Assembly (NCBI GenBank): GCA_015057455.1
Contig: SVEH01000011.1
Location: forward strand, 1 to 64,000
Length of the DNA stretch: 64,000 nucleotides
Source of the DNA: Lachnospiraceae bacterium
GTDB taxonomy: Bacteria; Bacillota; Clostridia; Lachnospirales; Lachnospiraceae
Direction: 5' to 3'
A model generated the notes under the pieces. It searched no databases, was not told where the DNA came from, and was given only the letters and a program-made list of their open reading frames with translations. The translations under genes and the position numbers were made by a program. Shown in pieces: positions 1-8,191 of the stretch; the stretch's first letter is position 1; every line of letters begins with the position of its first letter.

Positions 1-47
1 GCTTTATATTCCTCGATTAATTTTAATTTTTCTTCTTTAGTTCTCAT
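1..47 (-). CDS. Partial IS66-like accessory ORF (TnpA-type), N-terminus only
   Basis: The first 15 codons of a minus-strand gene are visible (MRTKEEKLKLIEEYK), starting at position 47 with GGAGGT at 58-63 as ribosome site. The short charged N-terminus resembles IS66 TnpA-type helix-turn-helix proteins, and the IS66-like terminal repeat about 75 bases upstream supports this. The gene continues beyond the window. The family assignment rests mainly on the terminal repeat, because 15 residues are too few for recognition. Confidence 0.4.
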   Translation of the reverse strand, partial: MRTKEEKLKLIEEYK

Positions 48-124
48 TATAGATAACACCTCCATGTCAAAGATTATAGCTCTTTAACTGAAGGTATTAA
101 ATGCGTGCTTGATTTGACGCTTAC
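1..124 (-). mobile_element. End of an IS66-like insertion sequence
   Basis: Read on the minus strand, this stretch begins with GTAAGCGTCAAATCA (from position 124), which matches the usual start of IS66-family terminal inverted repeats. A small gene with a good ribosome site starts inside it and runs off the left edge of the window. The rest of the element lies outside, so neither the other end nor an 8-base target duplication can be checked. Confidence 0.55.
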
Positions 125-489
125 GTTAATTCTTCATATCTTTTGCTTATTACTTTATTTGTCAAATTATCTCCTGTCATTATATCATACGCTTATTTAA
201 ACATACAATATAAACTTTTCTTTCTTAATTCTGAAATTGTTGAATCGAACGATTCTTATAGATATTCTTAATAATGCATTATAAAAATATGAATATATAT
301 TAATACCCATAGTTGGACTTTCACCAACTAGACTAGTACTATGCTTGGCTCACTACCAAAATGATTATATGAAGAATTAGTTATATATTAATTCTTCATA
401 TAATCATTGTAACATTTTTATAATAATTAGAGTACTAAATGCTATAAAGAATTATAAAGCAAATGAAATATACTAATATATACTTTTTG
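125..489. other. Intergenic region, hairpins only
   Basis: No coding capacity is seen. A 7-bp hairpin (TAGTTGG/CCAACTA, 310-330) and the long terminator at 360-408 are the only structures. The rest is AT-rich sequence between the IS66-like end and the radical SAM gene. Confidence 0.5.
360..408 (-). terminator. 20-bp perfect stem terminator
   Basis: A perfect 20-bp inverted repeat (360-379 with 389-408) encloses a 9-base loop. It lies about 80 bases downstream of the minus-strand radical SAM gene, and on that strand it is followed by TTTT. T-rich sequence also follows on the plus strand, so it may work both ways. Confidence 0.6.
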
Positions 490-1479
490 CTAGTTTCTAA
501 GTTTTAAAATTATATTTTTAGCATCACTATCTACATTATCAAATGATACTCTACTACAACTCTTGCAAAATGGAATTTCATCTCTTTTACCTTCTAAATG
601 CTTAATCCTAAATTCTTTTAAATGTTTTGAATTCCATGCATCGATAAGAAGTGTATCCTTTACATTCCCATAACATGTTCCATGTTTCCAATCATGACAG
701 CACACCCCAATATCCCCATTAGAATGTACTAACATATGAGTTAATGGATATGCACAAATACTATACTCAGTTGCATGTTTCGTATAATAATCTATATTAG
801 AAACATCTATAGAACTTTCCTTTGGAATTGCATCATATTCAGCCCAATTATCTTTTATTATTTCTATAAACGCATAATCAGAAATAGGAGCAAATATGTC
901 TAAAAACTTTTGCTTATCTTCTTCTGTTTCCAAACCTACATCTAATATTTTTATCGCTAATTCTAAATTTCTATTTCTGCTGATTGAATACAAATATTGT
1001 ATTTCATTTACCAATTTATCATAATCAATTTTTACTCCACATATATTTTCATATCCCTGAGTATTAAGTGCCTCTATCGATATTTTTATATAATCCAACT
1101 CTGAGTCCACTAATTCCTGACTCAATGCATGCGTCAATAATGATCCATTAGTTGTTAACCTTACTTTTTCACAATAACCATTTTTTAATGTCTTTATCCA
1201 GGATGTAACATTTTTATTAATTAAAGGTTCTCCAATACAATAAAATTCTATAACCTTAACCTTTTCTGGAAAGGATGACAAACCTTTCAAAACACTTTTA
1301 AAAGTCTCATCCTTCATAATTTCATGTTCTACACCATTAGCATTATTTGAAGGGCAAAACTTACATTTAAAATTACAAACGCTACTCGGATCTATAAAAA
1401 TGACATATGGTGTCCTAAGTGGCACTACATCAACTAATCTATGACGTTGTCTATGTACTTCTGGTTTAATATTATTCAT
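490..1479 (-). CDS. Radical SAM/SPASM domain protein
   Basis: This 329-residue protein has the radical SAM cluster motif CxxxCxxC (CNFKCKFC, about residues 35-42) near its N-terminus. The C-terminal third is cysteine-rich in SPASM style (GVCCHDW, then FCKSC close to the end), so it probably carries an additional iron-sulfur cluster. SPASM proteins modify peptides or sugars by radical chemistry; the substrate here cannot be read from the sequence. The start at 1479 follows AGGAGG. It lies at the edge of the glycan island, cut off from the main operon by an IS fragment and an FkbM pseudogene, and a second SPASM-type gene sits inside that operon. A role in sugar or flagellar modification is therefore inferred, not shown. 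Confidence 0.8.
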   Translation of the reverse strand: MNNIKPEVHRQRHRLVDVVPLRTPYVIFIDPSSVCNFKCKFCPSNNANGVEHEIMKDETFKSVLKGLSSFPEKVKVIEFYCIGEPLINKNVTSWIKTLKNGYCEKVRLTTNGSLLTHALSQELVDSELDYIKISIEALNTQGYENICGVKIDYDKLVNEIQYLYSISRNRNLELAIKILDVGLETEEDKQKFLDIFAPISDYAFIEIIKDNWAEYDAIPKESSIDVSNIDYYTKHATEYSICAYPLTHMLVHSNGDIGVCCHDWKHGTCYGNVKDTLLIDAWNSKHLKEFRIKHLEGKRDEIPFCKSCSRVSFDNVDSDAKNIILKLRN

Positions 1480-1501
1480 TAACTATTCCTCCTAATACTT
1501 T

Positions 1502-1530
1502 TGGTAGTGTCAAAAAACTACCATTTTTTC
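1502..1530 (+). terminator. Small stem-loop with T-run
   Basis: A 7-bp stem (TGGTAGT 1502-1508, ACTACCA 1517-1523) is followed by six T. It sits just upstream of the truncated transposase and about 20 bases from the radical SAM start, and may be left over from the inserted element. Confidence 0.4.
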
Positions 1531-1537
1531 TTTATAA

Positions 1538-2215
1538 GTTGCTAACTATGCTAGGACTGCAGCTTTAGTTATAAAACCTTTCATTGATAATTACGATTAT
1601 AAACCTTCTAATATCTTTACAGCTGATGAAACATATATTAAAGTTCGTGGTGTTAAAGGTTTTATATGGTTTATAATGGATGCTGCATCTCGCTCTATCA
1701 TAGGTTATCGTGTATCTAACAATAGAAGTGTTGGTCCTTGTATTTTAGCTATGCGTATGGCCTTCAAGCACTTTAAAGAGCTACCTAAAAACTTTCACTT
1801 TATAGCTGATGGTTACAGTGCCTATCCACTAGCGGCTCAACAATTCTTCCGTGAATTTGGTGATAAATTCAAGTTTGATATCACTCAAGTAATCGGACTT
1901 ACCAATGATGATGAAGTTTCAAAAGAATTCCGTCCTTACAAACAGATGATTGAACGTCTCAATCGAACCTTCAAATCTTCGTATCGTGTTAGTTGTGGTT
2001 ATGATAACTACGAAGGTGCCAACTACAATGTTGCTTTATGGGTTGCTTATTATAACTTCCTTAGACCACACAAACATAATAGATACAATGTGTTAAACAA
2101 GATTGATATGCTTGAGGGTGCTGATAATATGCTTGGCAAATGGCAACTTCTTATATTCCTTGGTCAACAAACAATCAAGAATCTAAAGACTGCAGATAAC
2201 TCTAACTGTTCTTAG
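1538..2215 (+). pseudogene. 5'-truncated DDE transposase (IS6-like integrase core)
   Basis: An open frame starts directly after a stop at 1535-1537 with VANYARTAALVIKPF and continues into a DDE catalytic core. The acidic residues lie in ADETY, IADGYSAY and MIERLNR, with spacings of about 60 and 47 residues, and the C-terminal YYNFLRPHK motif typical of rve-type transposases is present. The N-terminal DNA-binding part and a proper start are missing; the ATG at 1676 lies downstream of the first catalytic Asp, so the product would be inactive. It is one of the few plus-strand genes here and marks an insertion at the edge of the glycan operon. The exact IS family is uncertain because the second spacing is longer than in classic IS6. 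Confidence 0.75.
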
Positions 2216-2241
2216 ATTCCGAGCCCGAGGGATATCAGCCA

Positions 2242-2260
2242 TCAGAAGCTTTGCTTCTGA
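2242..2260. repeat. Perfect 8-bp hairpin behind the transposase
   Basis: TCAGAAGC (2242-2249) and GCTTCTGA (2253-2260) form a perfect stem with a TTT loop, just after the transposase stop. There is no T-run, so it is more likely a transposon-end structure than a terminator. Confidence 0.5.
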
Positions 2261-2265
2261 CTATG

Positions 2266-2389
2266 CCCTTGATAGTACACAAAACAAATGCTACAATGCT
2301 GCGATTCAGACGGTAAAACTCCTAACTGTTCTTGAGTTCTTCGCCGTCGGTAAGACTCTCAGAGCATTTATTTTGTGTACTATCAAGGG
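2266..2389. repeat. MITE-like palindrome with 27-bp inverted repeats
   Basis: Two 27-base arms (2266-2292 and 2363-2389) are inverted copies with a single mismatch. They enclose about 70 bases that contain a further nested GACGG/CCGTC stem. The phrase CTAACTGTTCTT occurs both at the transposase 3' end (from about 2202) and inside the palindrome (from about 2322), which links the two. It may be the right end of the IS or a separate MITE. Confidence 0.6.
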
Positions 2390-2654
2390 TGGCGTCACTT
2401 GCTGAAATTCTATATATTTGCAATTTTCAAGGTTCATTTTGAACTTTTTTCTTTGTTCTAAGTTTTCATAGATTACTTTACACTATCTATTTTTAAACAA
2501 AAAACTAAACCTCCCTTTAACCATTAATACATACCACCTTAAACATTTACTCAACATACTTTACTTAATTTACAATTTTTCACACAGTCCATAATATTCT
2601 ACTTACTGTAGTGGTATAATGAATTTGCAACACTTGGGACGGTAATATATACTA
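2390..2654. other. AT-rich intergenic region
   Basis: No gene is seen. A weak GTTCA/TGAAC hairpin followed by T-rich sequence lies near 2433-2450. The rest shows nothing recognisable. Confidence 0.4.
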
Positions 2655-3760
2655 TTACTCTACAATCGCGTAAAGTACAGTTTCTATAGCACCATAATTG
2701 TGATGACGTAAGTATATTTTATACTCTGCACAATACATTTTACATACTCTGCTATATCTAATAAATCCTCCTTATTGTGATATATACATATTGCTAAACG
2801 AGGTTTATATTTTTTTATAGTATTTTCACACCCTAATAAAGCTTTTTTCTCTGCACCTTCTATATCCATTTTAATAAATGAAACCATTTCGCTAACACAA
2901 TTATCAACTGTATCTGTTTCAATATCATATGAATTATTCTTAATTCCCTCCACAATTTGTGATGCTCCATTTGTTGAATCACTTTCAAACGAAAGTTTTG
3001 TTGCTTTATCCCACGCACCTTTTTCTATTAATACAATATTACCATTCTCTTCTTCAATAACTTTTCTTAAAGCTCGTATGCACTCTTTATCTGGTTCAAA
3101 ACAATATACACTTTTGAATTTTCTATTCACTATATCTAAAAGCTTCAATAATGTTTCTCCATTATTTGATCCTATTTCTACCATAACTTCTTGATTTGAA
3201 AATTTCAACAATTCATCTGTATAATACTGATTATCAATCATAACCTTATTAAAATAATCCTGATTCCCTGTTAATCTCCCCATAATAAAAGCTTCTAATA
3301 CGTCTTTTGATTTTTCATCACTTAAACAATTATAAATTTTTTCTATTCTATCCCAATTACTCTTTAGATATTTTTTATATACCTCTATATCTGAAATAAA
3401 GCTACAATAAATTTCTGCTTCAAAATCGAAATTTTTTTCTTCATCAACGTATTCTTTTAACTGTTGTCTTATTTCAGTCCTATACTTAGGTGCAGAAATT
3501 ACAACAACATAATCATTCGACAATTCAATTGCCTTTTTTATATCACATACCATAATATTATGATTCATATGCATATTTTTACAATTATTGTCCACTATAC
3601 ATATAGGCACTATATCAAATCTTTTCAAAAATCGAATATACCAACATCCCCCTCTTCCATTTCCAAAAAGAATTACATCTTTTTCCTTAAATAAATTATG
3701 AACAAATTCAAATGCTTGATTTTATATTACATCAATATTGTTTTTTATATTTATCAACAT
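2655..3760 (-). pseudogene. FkbM-family methyltransferase pseudogene
   Basis: The frame carries an FkbM-type SAM methyltransferase (EIGSNNGETLLKLL, then SFIKMDIEGAEKKALLG). Starting from an ATG at 3760 with a strong GGAG site, the reading frame meets a TAA after 12 codons, then continues with a Gly-rich FGNGRGG segment into the body of the protein. Near position 2733 a one-base shift is needed to recover the conserved ending (AEYKIYLRHHNYG, then AIETVLYAI), which stops at 2655-2657. Unshifted, the protein ends prematurely at 2684. A TTG at 3628 could start a shortened product lacking the N-terminal segment. Two independent lesions point to a decayed gene, though sequencing error cannot be excluded for either. 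It was probably the last gene of the glycan operon and methylated a sugar. Confidence 0.75.
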
Positions 3761-3885
3761 ATCTTCTCCTTATATTTCTATCCATAGATTTTTTAATAAT
3801 AGCTTAGGTCTCTTTATTAGACTATATATTTTTCTATTAAAAACAAATTTTTAATAAAAAATTGTTGACCACTACACTCCTATAG

Positions 3886-5061
3886 TTAACTTTTAGTTTT
3901 TAAATCATAAAACACCTTATCAATATTAATCTGTCCTTGCTTATTAAAAATATCTTTTAAAATCCTAATAATATTCTCTGATGTGTTTCCTTCCCCAAAC
4001 GGATTATCTATATACTTACATTCATTTTGAAACTCATCACTAATTGCTTTTTTTATTGTAGCAACAATCTCTTCCTTATAAGGTTGACAACTTAACACCG
4101 TTTTCGGCATCAATCGCCCTCTTTGTCGATTGCCAATATTTACAGTTGGTGTGTGGAAAACTGGTGCCTCTATAATTCCACTTGATGAATTGCCAATAAC
4201 TACATCACATTCATTAATTGCACTAAGATATCTCTCTGTTCCTAGTGAAGTTACAGCAACTACATTATTATTCTTTTGAGCAAAATCATCTATATACTTA
4301 TTAATCTTTCTCCCACCAGCATCTGCATTTGATTTTGTTATAATAAAGGACATATTCTTCAACTCTTGTAATGCCCCTAATAGTTCTTCAAACTGATTTA
4401 TTCCACAATCTTCTTCTAACGTTACGGGATGAAATGTTACTACTGCAAATTTACTTTTAAGTTTAATTCCTAAGTTTTCCTCTAATTCTACTTTTTTCAT
4501 TAAATTTATATTTTTTGCATTTTCTACCCCTAAAGCTCCTACATTAAATACATAGCACGGTTGTTCCCCTAACTGAATAATTCGATTACGATATTTTTCT
4601 GTAGTAGCAAAATGTATATGACTCATTTTTGTAATTGAATGTCTAATAGCTTCATCTATAGCTCCTTGTGTAGACTCTCCACCATGAATATGTGCAATAG
4701 GTATCTCTTCGTTCATTGCCGCAATACATACTGCTAATGTTTCGTATCGATCTCCTAATACTATAAGTAAATCTAACTTATTATATTTAAAATATTCTCC
4801 AAAACGTTCTATAGCCAATGCCATATTTTTTGATATATCAAACGGCTCATCTCCCTTTGTTACACATTCTATCTTTTTATCTATATTTATACCAGCAGCT
4901 TCTATTTCTTTATAAGTATTTCCAAATTCTGGACATAGATGTGCCCCTGTAACTAATACTTTTATTTTAAAATAATTATCTTCTATCATCCTAATAATCA
5001 AAGGTCTTAAAAGTCCAAACTCAGCTCTTGTTGCGGTTAATATCCCTATCTTTTTTTTCAT
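3886..5061 (-). CDS. neuC: UDP-N-acetylglucosamine 2-epimerase, hydrolysing (NeuC/LegG family)
   Basis: The 391-residue protein has the family hallmarks: an N-terminal GILTATRAEFGLLRPL, the LGDRYETL motif, HIHGGE, and a C-terminal GNSSSGIIEAP. Such enzymes remove the nucleotide and epimerise C2 to give a ManNAc- or 2,4-diacetamido-type sugar for nonulosonic acid synthesis. It follows NeuB by 62 bases in the same direction, and the start at 5061 has a good AAAGGAG site. With the LegC- and NeuD-like genes upstream, the substrate is more likely a 6-deoxy-diacetamido sugar (LegG role) than plain UDP-GlcNAc. NeuC and LegG cannot be separated by motif alone. Confidence 0.85.
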   Translation of the reverse strand: MKKKIGILTATRAEFGLLRPLIIRMIEDNYFKIKVLVTGAHLCPEFGNTYKEIEAAGINIDKKIECVTKGDEPFDISKNMALAIERFGEYFKYNKLDLLIVLGDRYETLAVCIAAMNEEIPIAHIHGGESTQGAIDEAIRHSITKMSHIHFATTEKYRNRIIQLGEQPCYVFNVGALGVENAKNINLMKKVELEENLGIKLKSKFAVVTFHPVTLEEDCGINQFEELLGALQELKNMSFIITKSNADAGGRKINKYIDDFAQKNNNVVAVTSLGTERYLSAINECDVVIGNSSSGIIEAPVFHTPTVNIGNRQRGRLMPKTVLSCQPYKEEIVATIKKAISDEFQNECKYIDNPFGEGNTSENIIRILKDIFNKQGQINIDKVFYDLKTKS

Positions 5062-5123
5062 TTTATCTCCTTTTATTCATGTGTCTTTCTCATCAATTCA
5101 ACATAATAATATATATAATTTTT

Positions 5124-6125
5124 TTACATCTCTATCAATTCATCTTCATCAAAGTCCCTTGTCGCTGGTGTTCCTATAATTTGTTCCCATAACATTGGAC
5201 TAACACCATTTCCTGGTCTTTTAGTTGTAATATTATCAGCTGAATATAATTCTCCCTTCTTAATAGATCGTAATGCAACTATACTCTTTCTTGCAATTTT
5301 TATATTTTCCATTTCGCTCAGCGTAGGACTTTTTATTCCATTACCCATAGCTTTTTCAATATGACGAATAGAATTTACCATGTTTTTTAATTCACATGGT
5401 TCTAAACTTGCCTTGTGATCTGGTCCTTCCATTGTTCTATCCAATGTAAAATGCTTTTCTATAATTGTTGCCCCCATTGCTACTGCAGCAATTGAAACCT
5501 CTATTCCTTTTGTATGGTCAGAATACCCTACATCCAATCCAAATTTTTCATTAAGTGTAACCATAGCACGTAAATTAACATCATCAAAATGTGTCGGGTA
5601 TTGAGTTGTACAATGCATTAAAGAAATCTTATCCGCTCCATTATCTTTTAAAACATTTACTGCATTCTCCACTTCATCTATTGTACTCATACCAGTAGAC
5701 AAAATAATCTCCTTATTTGTTTTTGCTATTTCTACTAGATAAGGATAATTTGTAATTTCGCCTGATGGAATCTTCCATACACTCCACCCTTTGAACTTAG
5801 ATAGAAAATTTACACTTGGTATATCAAACGGAGTTGATAAAAACTGAATCCCTATACCTTCACAATACCTATTCAATTCAATATAATCATCTTCTTTTAA
5901 TGTAAGTTCAGACAACATTTCTTTTTGACTTTTTACTTTCCCAATATTCTCTATTTGATACTTTGCCAATTCTGCATACCTTGAAGTAATTGCATCAACA
6001 TTAAAAGTCTGATACTTAACTATATCTACACCTGCATTTTTTGCCTCATAAGCAAGTTTTTTTGCTATTTCTAAACTTCCATTATGATTCACTCCTGCTT
6101 CAGCTATTATGCGAACTTTTCTCAT
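5124..6125 (-). CDS. neuB: N-acetylneuraminate/legionaminate synthase
   Basis: This 333-residue protein condenses an amino sugar with phosphoenolpyruvate to make a nine-carbon nonulosonic acid. The N-terminal TIM barrel shows RIIAEAGVNHNGS, the STPFD motif, LMHCTTQYPT and EKHFTLDRTMEGPDH. The C-terminal SAF domain (from about residue 275) begins with RKSIVALRSIKKGE. Length and domain order are normal. It has AGGAGG upstream and lies between the LegC-type aminotransferase and neuC, as in sialic and legionaminic acid operons. The exact product is not decided by the sequence; the LegC neighbour favours a legionaminate-type acid (LegI). Confidence 0.88.
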   Translation of the reverse strand: MRKVRIIAEAGVNHNGSLEIAKKLAYEAKNAGVDIVKYQTFNVDAITSRYAELAKYQIENIGKVKSQKEMLSELTLKEDDYIELNRYCEGIGIQFLSTPFDIPSVNFLSKFKGWSVWKIPSGEITNYPYLVEIAKTNKEIILSTGMSTIDEVENAVNVLKDNGADKISLMHCTTQYPTHFDDVNLRAMVTLNEKFGLDVGYSDHTKGIEVSIAAVAMGATIIEKHFTLDRTMEGPDHKASLEPCELKNMVNSIRHIEKAMGNGIKSPTLSEMENIKIARKSIVALRSIKKGELYSADNITTKRPGNGVSPMLWEQIIGTPATRDFDEDELIEM

Positions 6126-6265
6126 TACTTCCTCCTGAAATTAATATCACTATATTATCTCATTATAAATATTTTTAACTTGATTATTTATTAAATGTAT
6201 ACCACTTACCATTTAATTCAACAGCTACACTATATCTCTTTTTCTTATAATTCCGACATCAAACT

Positions 6266-7462
6266 CTAAATATCATTAGCTTTTTTCATTTCCATACACT
6301 TCCTTATAGAATCTACAACATAAGTCTTATCATCTTCTAATAAATTTGTACTACACGGTATATTAATTACCTTTTCTCTATAATACTTTGCTTTTTTTAT
6401 ATCAAATGTTTGACAATTTAAATATGGTTTTTGTTCTGATATCAATCCCCATATTGGCCTTGTCTGTATTTTTTTTTCAGCTAAATACTTTATTACATGA
6501 TCTCTAGTTTTTTTTTCAAAATCATTTATTTTTAAAGCATAAAACCATCTATTACTTCTAATATCACCTCTAACATCTAAAAGTTCTACATCTGATAACG
6601 CGCTAAAATTCTCCTTATAATAATTATAATTATCGTTTTTAATCTTAATAAATTCTTCTAGTTTTTCTAGTTGTGCTAATCCTATAGCAGCCTGTATGTT
6701 TGTCATACGATAATTATACCCAACTTCATCATGTAAATAATTTATCTCATCAGATTTGGCTTGAGTGGTTAAATGTTTTGCCTTTTCTAAAAGATTTTTT
6801 TCATTAGAAACAATCATTCCCCCACCACCTGTAGTTATTATTTTATTTCCATTGAATGAATAAACACCCACAGTACCTATAGTCCCTGCATACCTCCCCT
6901 TAAATTCACCCTCTAAGTAATATGTTCCCAATGCTTCTGTAGCATCTTCTACAACTTTAAGATTATATTTCCGTGCAATTATCATAATTTTACTCATATC
7001 GGCCATATTACCAAATACGTGCACTACAACAATGGCTTTTATAGTTCTCTTAGACTTTTTATTAATTAGTACATTGTTTTCAAATATACACTCATTCTCA
7101 CAAAAATTTTTAATCTTTTTCCAATCTATGCATAATGAATCATCACAATCCATAAATACTGGTTCGGCACCAATATACTTCACTGGATTTACAGCCGCTA
7201 TAAATGTCAATGTTGGAACTATCACTTCATCTCCTTGTTTTATATCACAGAGCATCAACGCTATATGAAGACCCGCTGTTCCATTTTGACATGAAACAGC
7301 ACCTTCAATACCAACATACTCACTTAATTTCTTTTCGAATTCATTCACATACTTCCCCGCAGTTGATACCCACCCTGTTGTTATTGCTTCTGTAACATAT
7401 TGCAATTCATTACCTGATAAATTAGGTATAGACAATGGTATAAATTCGCTCCTGTTACTCAT
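6266..7462 (-). CDS. LegC-like PLP-dependent sugar aminotransferase
   Basis: A DegT/DnrJ/EryC1 aminotransferase of 398 residues, adding an amino group to a 4-keto nucleotide sugar. The PLP-binding lysine lies in SFNGNKIITTGGGG, preceded by VEDATEALGTYY; the N-terminal PLSIPNLSGNELQYV and TGWVSTAGKYV match the LegC branch. The start at 7462 is preferred because GGAG lies about 10 bases upstream; an earlier ATG at 7492 has no such site. It sits directly between the NeuD-like acetyltransferase and neuB, fitting a pathway that transfers an amino group, acetylates it, then hydrolyses and condenses the sugar. Confidence 0.82.
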   Translation of the reverse strand: MSNRSEFIPLSIPNLSGNELQYVTEAITTGWVSTAGKYVNEFEKKLSEYVGIEGAVSCQNGTAGLHIALMLCDIKQGDEVIVPTLTFIAAVNPVKYIGAEPVFMDCDDSLCIDWKKIKNFCENECIFENNVLINKKSKRTIKAIVVVHVFGNMADMSKIMIIARKYNLKVVEDATEALGTYYLEGEFKGRYAGTIGTVGVYSFNGNKIITTGGGGMIVSNEKNLLEKAKHLTTQAKSDEINYLHDEVGYNYRMTNIQAAIGLAQLEKLEEFIKIKNDNYNYYKENFSALSDVELLDVRGDIRSNRWFYALKINDFEKKTRDHVIKYLAEKKIQTRPIWGLISEQKPYLNCQTFDIKKAKYYREKVINIPCSTNLLEDDKTYVVDSIRKCMEMKKANDI

Positions 7463-7564
7463 AAATCTCATCTCCAAAATCCAAAGTAGCATATATTTAT
7501 AATAACAATATATTATGTTTTTATATGGATATTTTAATTTTACCTAGATCTTGATTTCCAATAT

Positions 7565-8182
7565 CTATTTCCATACACCGACTACAAGACTATTATCATT
7601 AATATTCTTAAGAATAGTTGCACCTGCTCCTATTCGTGAATCACTACTTATAATTATTCCCTGTATAATTATTGTTTTTGCTCCTATAAAAACATTTTCT
7701 TCAATTTTACACCCTCCACAAATAGAGGTTCCTACTGCTATGTGAGTAAAATCACCTACTTCACAATCATGTTCCAAAATTACTCCTGTATTAATAATAC
7801 ACATCTTACCTATTTTCGAATCAGCATTTACAATTGCATTTTTACCAATAAATGTCCCCTCTCCTATATCTACATCTTTAGCAATTATTGCTGTTTTATC
7901 AATTATACTTGGTAAAACAAAACCAATTTCTTTTAACTTATAATATAACTGATTCCTCAAATTAGAATTCCCCATATATCCTATACTTACAAATGCATTT
8001 TTTATTCCACTATCATATATCTCTTTTATATCATCATCATTTCCTATAACATTATAATCTCTATATGACTTTTCTGTATCAACATCAATAAACCCAACAA
8101 TATTATAACTACCACTAGTTTCAATTGTATCTACAATACTTTTTGCATGTCCTCCTAAACCAATTAATATTATATCTTCCAT
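7565..8182 (-). CDS. NeuD/PglD-like sugar O/N-acetyltransferase
   Basis: The 205-residue protein has an N-terminal Rossmann-like domain (LIGLGGHAKSIVDTIE) followed by a left-handed beta-helix of hexapeptide repeats (DVDIGEGTFIGKNAIVN, then GAKTIIIQGI). This architecture is that of PglD, NeuD and LegH, which acetylate amino sugars or nonulosonic acids with acetyl-CoA. The conserved histidine is probably in LEHDCEVGDF. It is 9 bases downstream of the ThDP enzyme and upstream of the LegC-like gene, so it most probably acetylates the amino group added by that enzyme. GAGGTG precedes the ATG. Confidence 0.82.
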   Translation of the reverse strand: MEDIILIGLGGHAKSIVDTIETSGSYNIVGFIDVDTEKSYRDYNVIGNDDDIKEIYDSGIKNAFVSIGYMGNSNLRNQLYYKLKEIGFVLPSIIDKTAIIAKDVDIGEGTFIGKNAIVNADSKIGKMCIINTGVILEHDCEVGDFTHIAVGTSICGGCKIEENVFIGAKTIIIQGIIISSDSRIGAGATILKNINDNSLVVGVWK

Positions 8183-8191
8183 TTTTCACCT

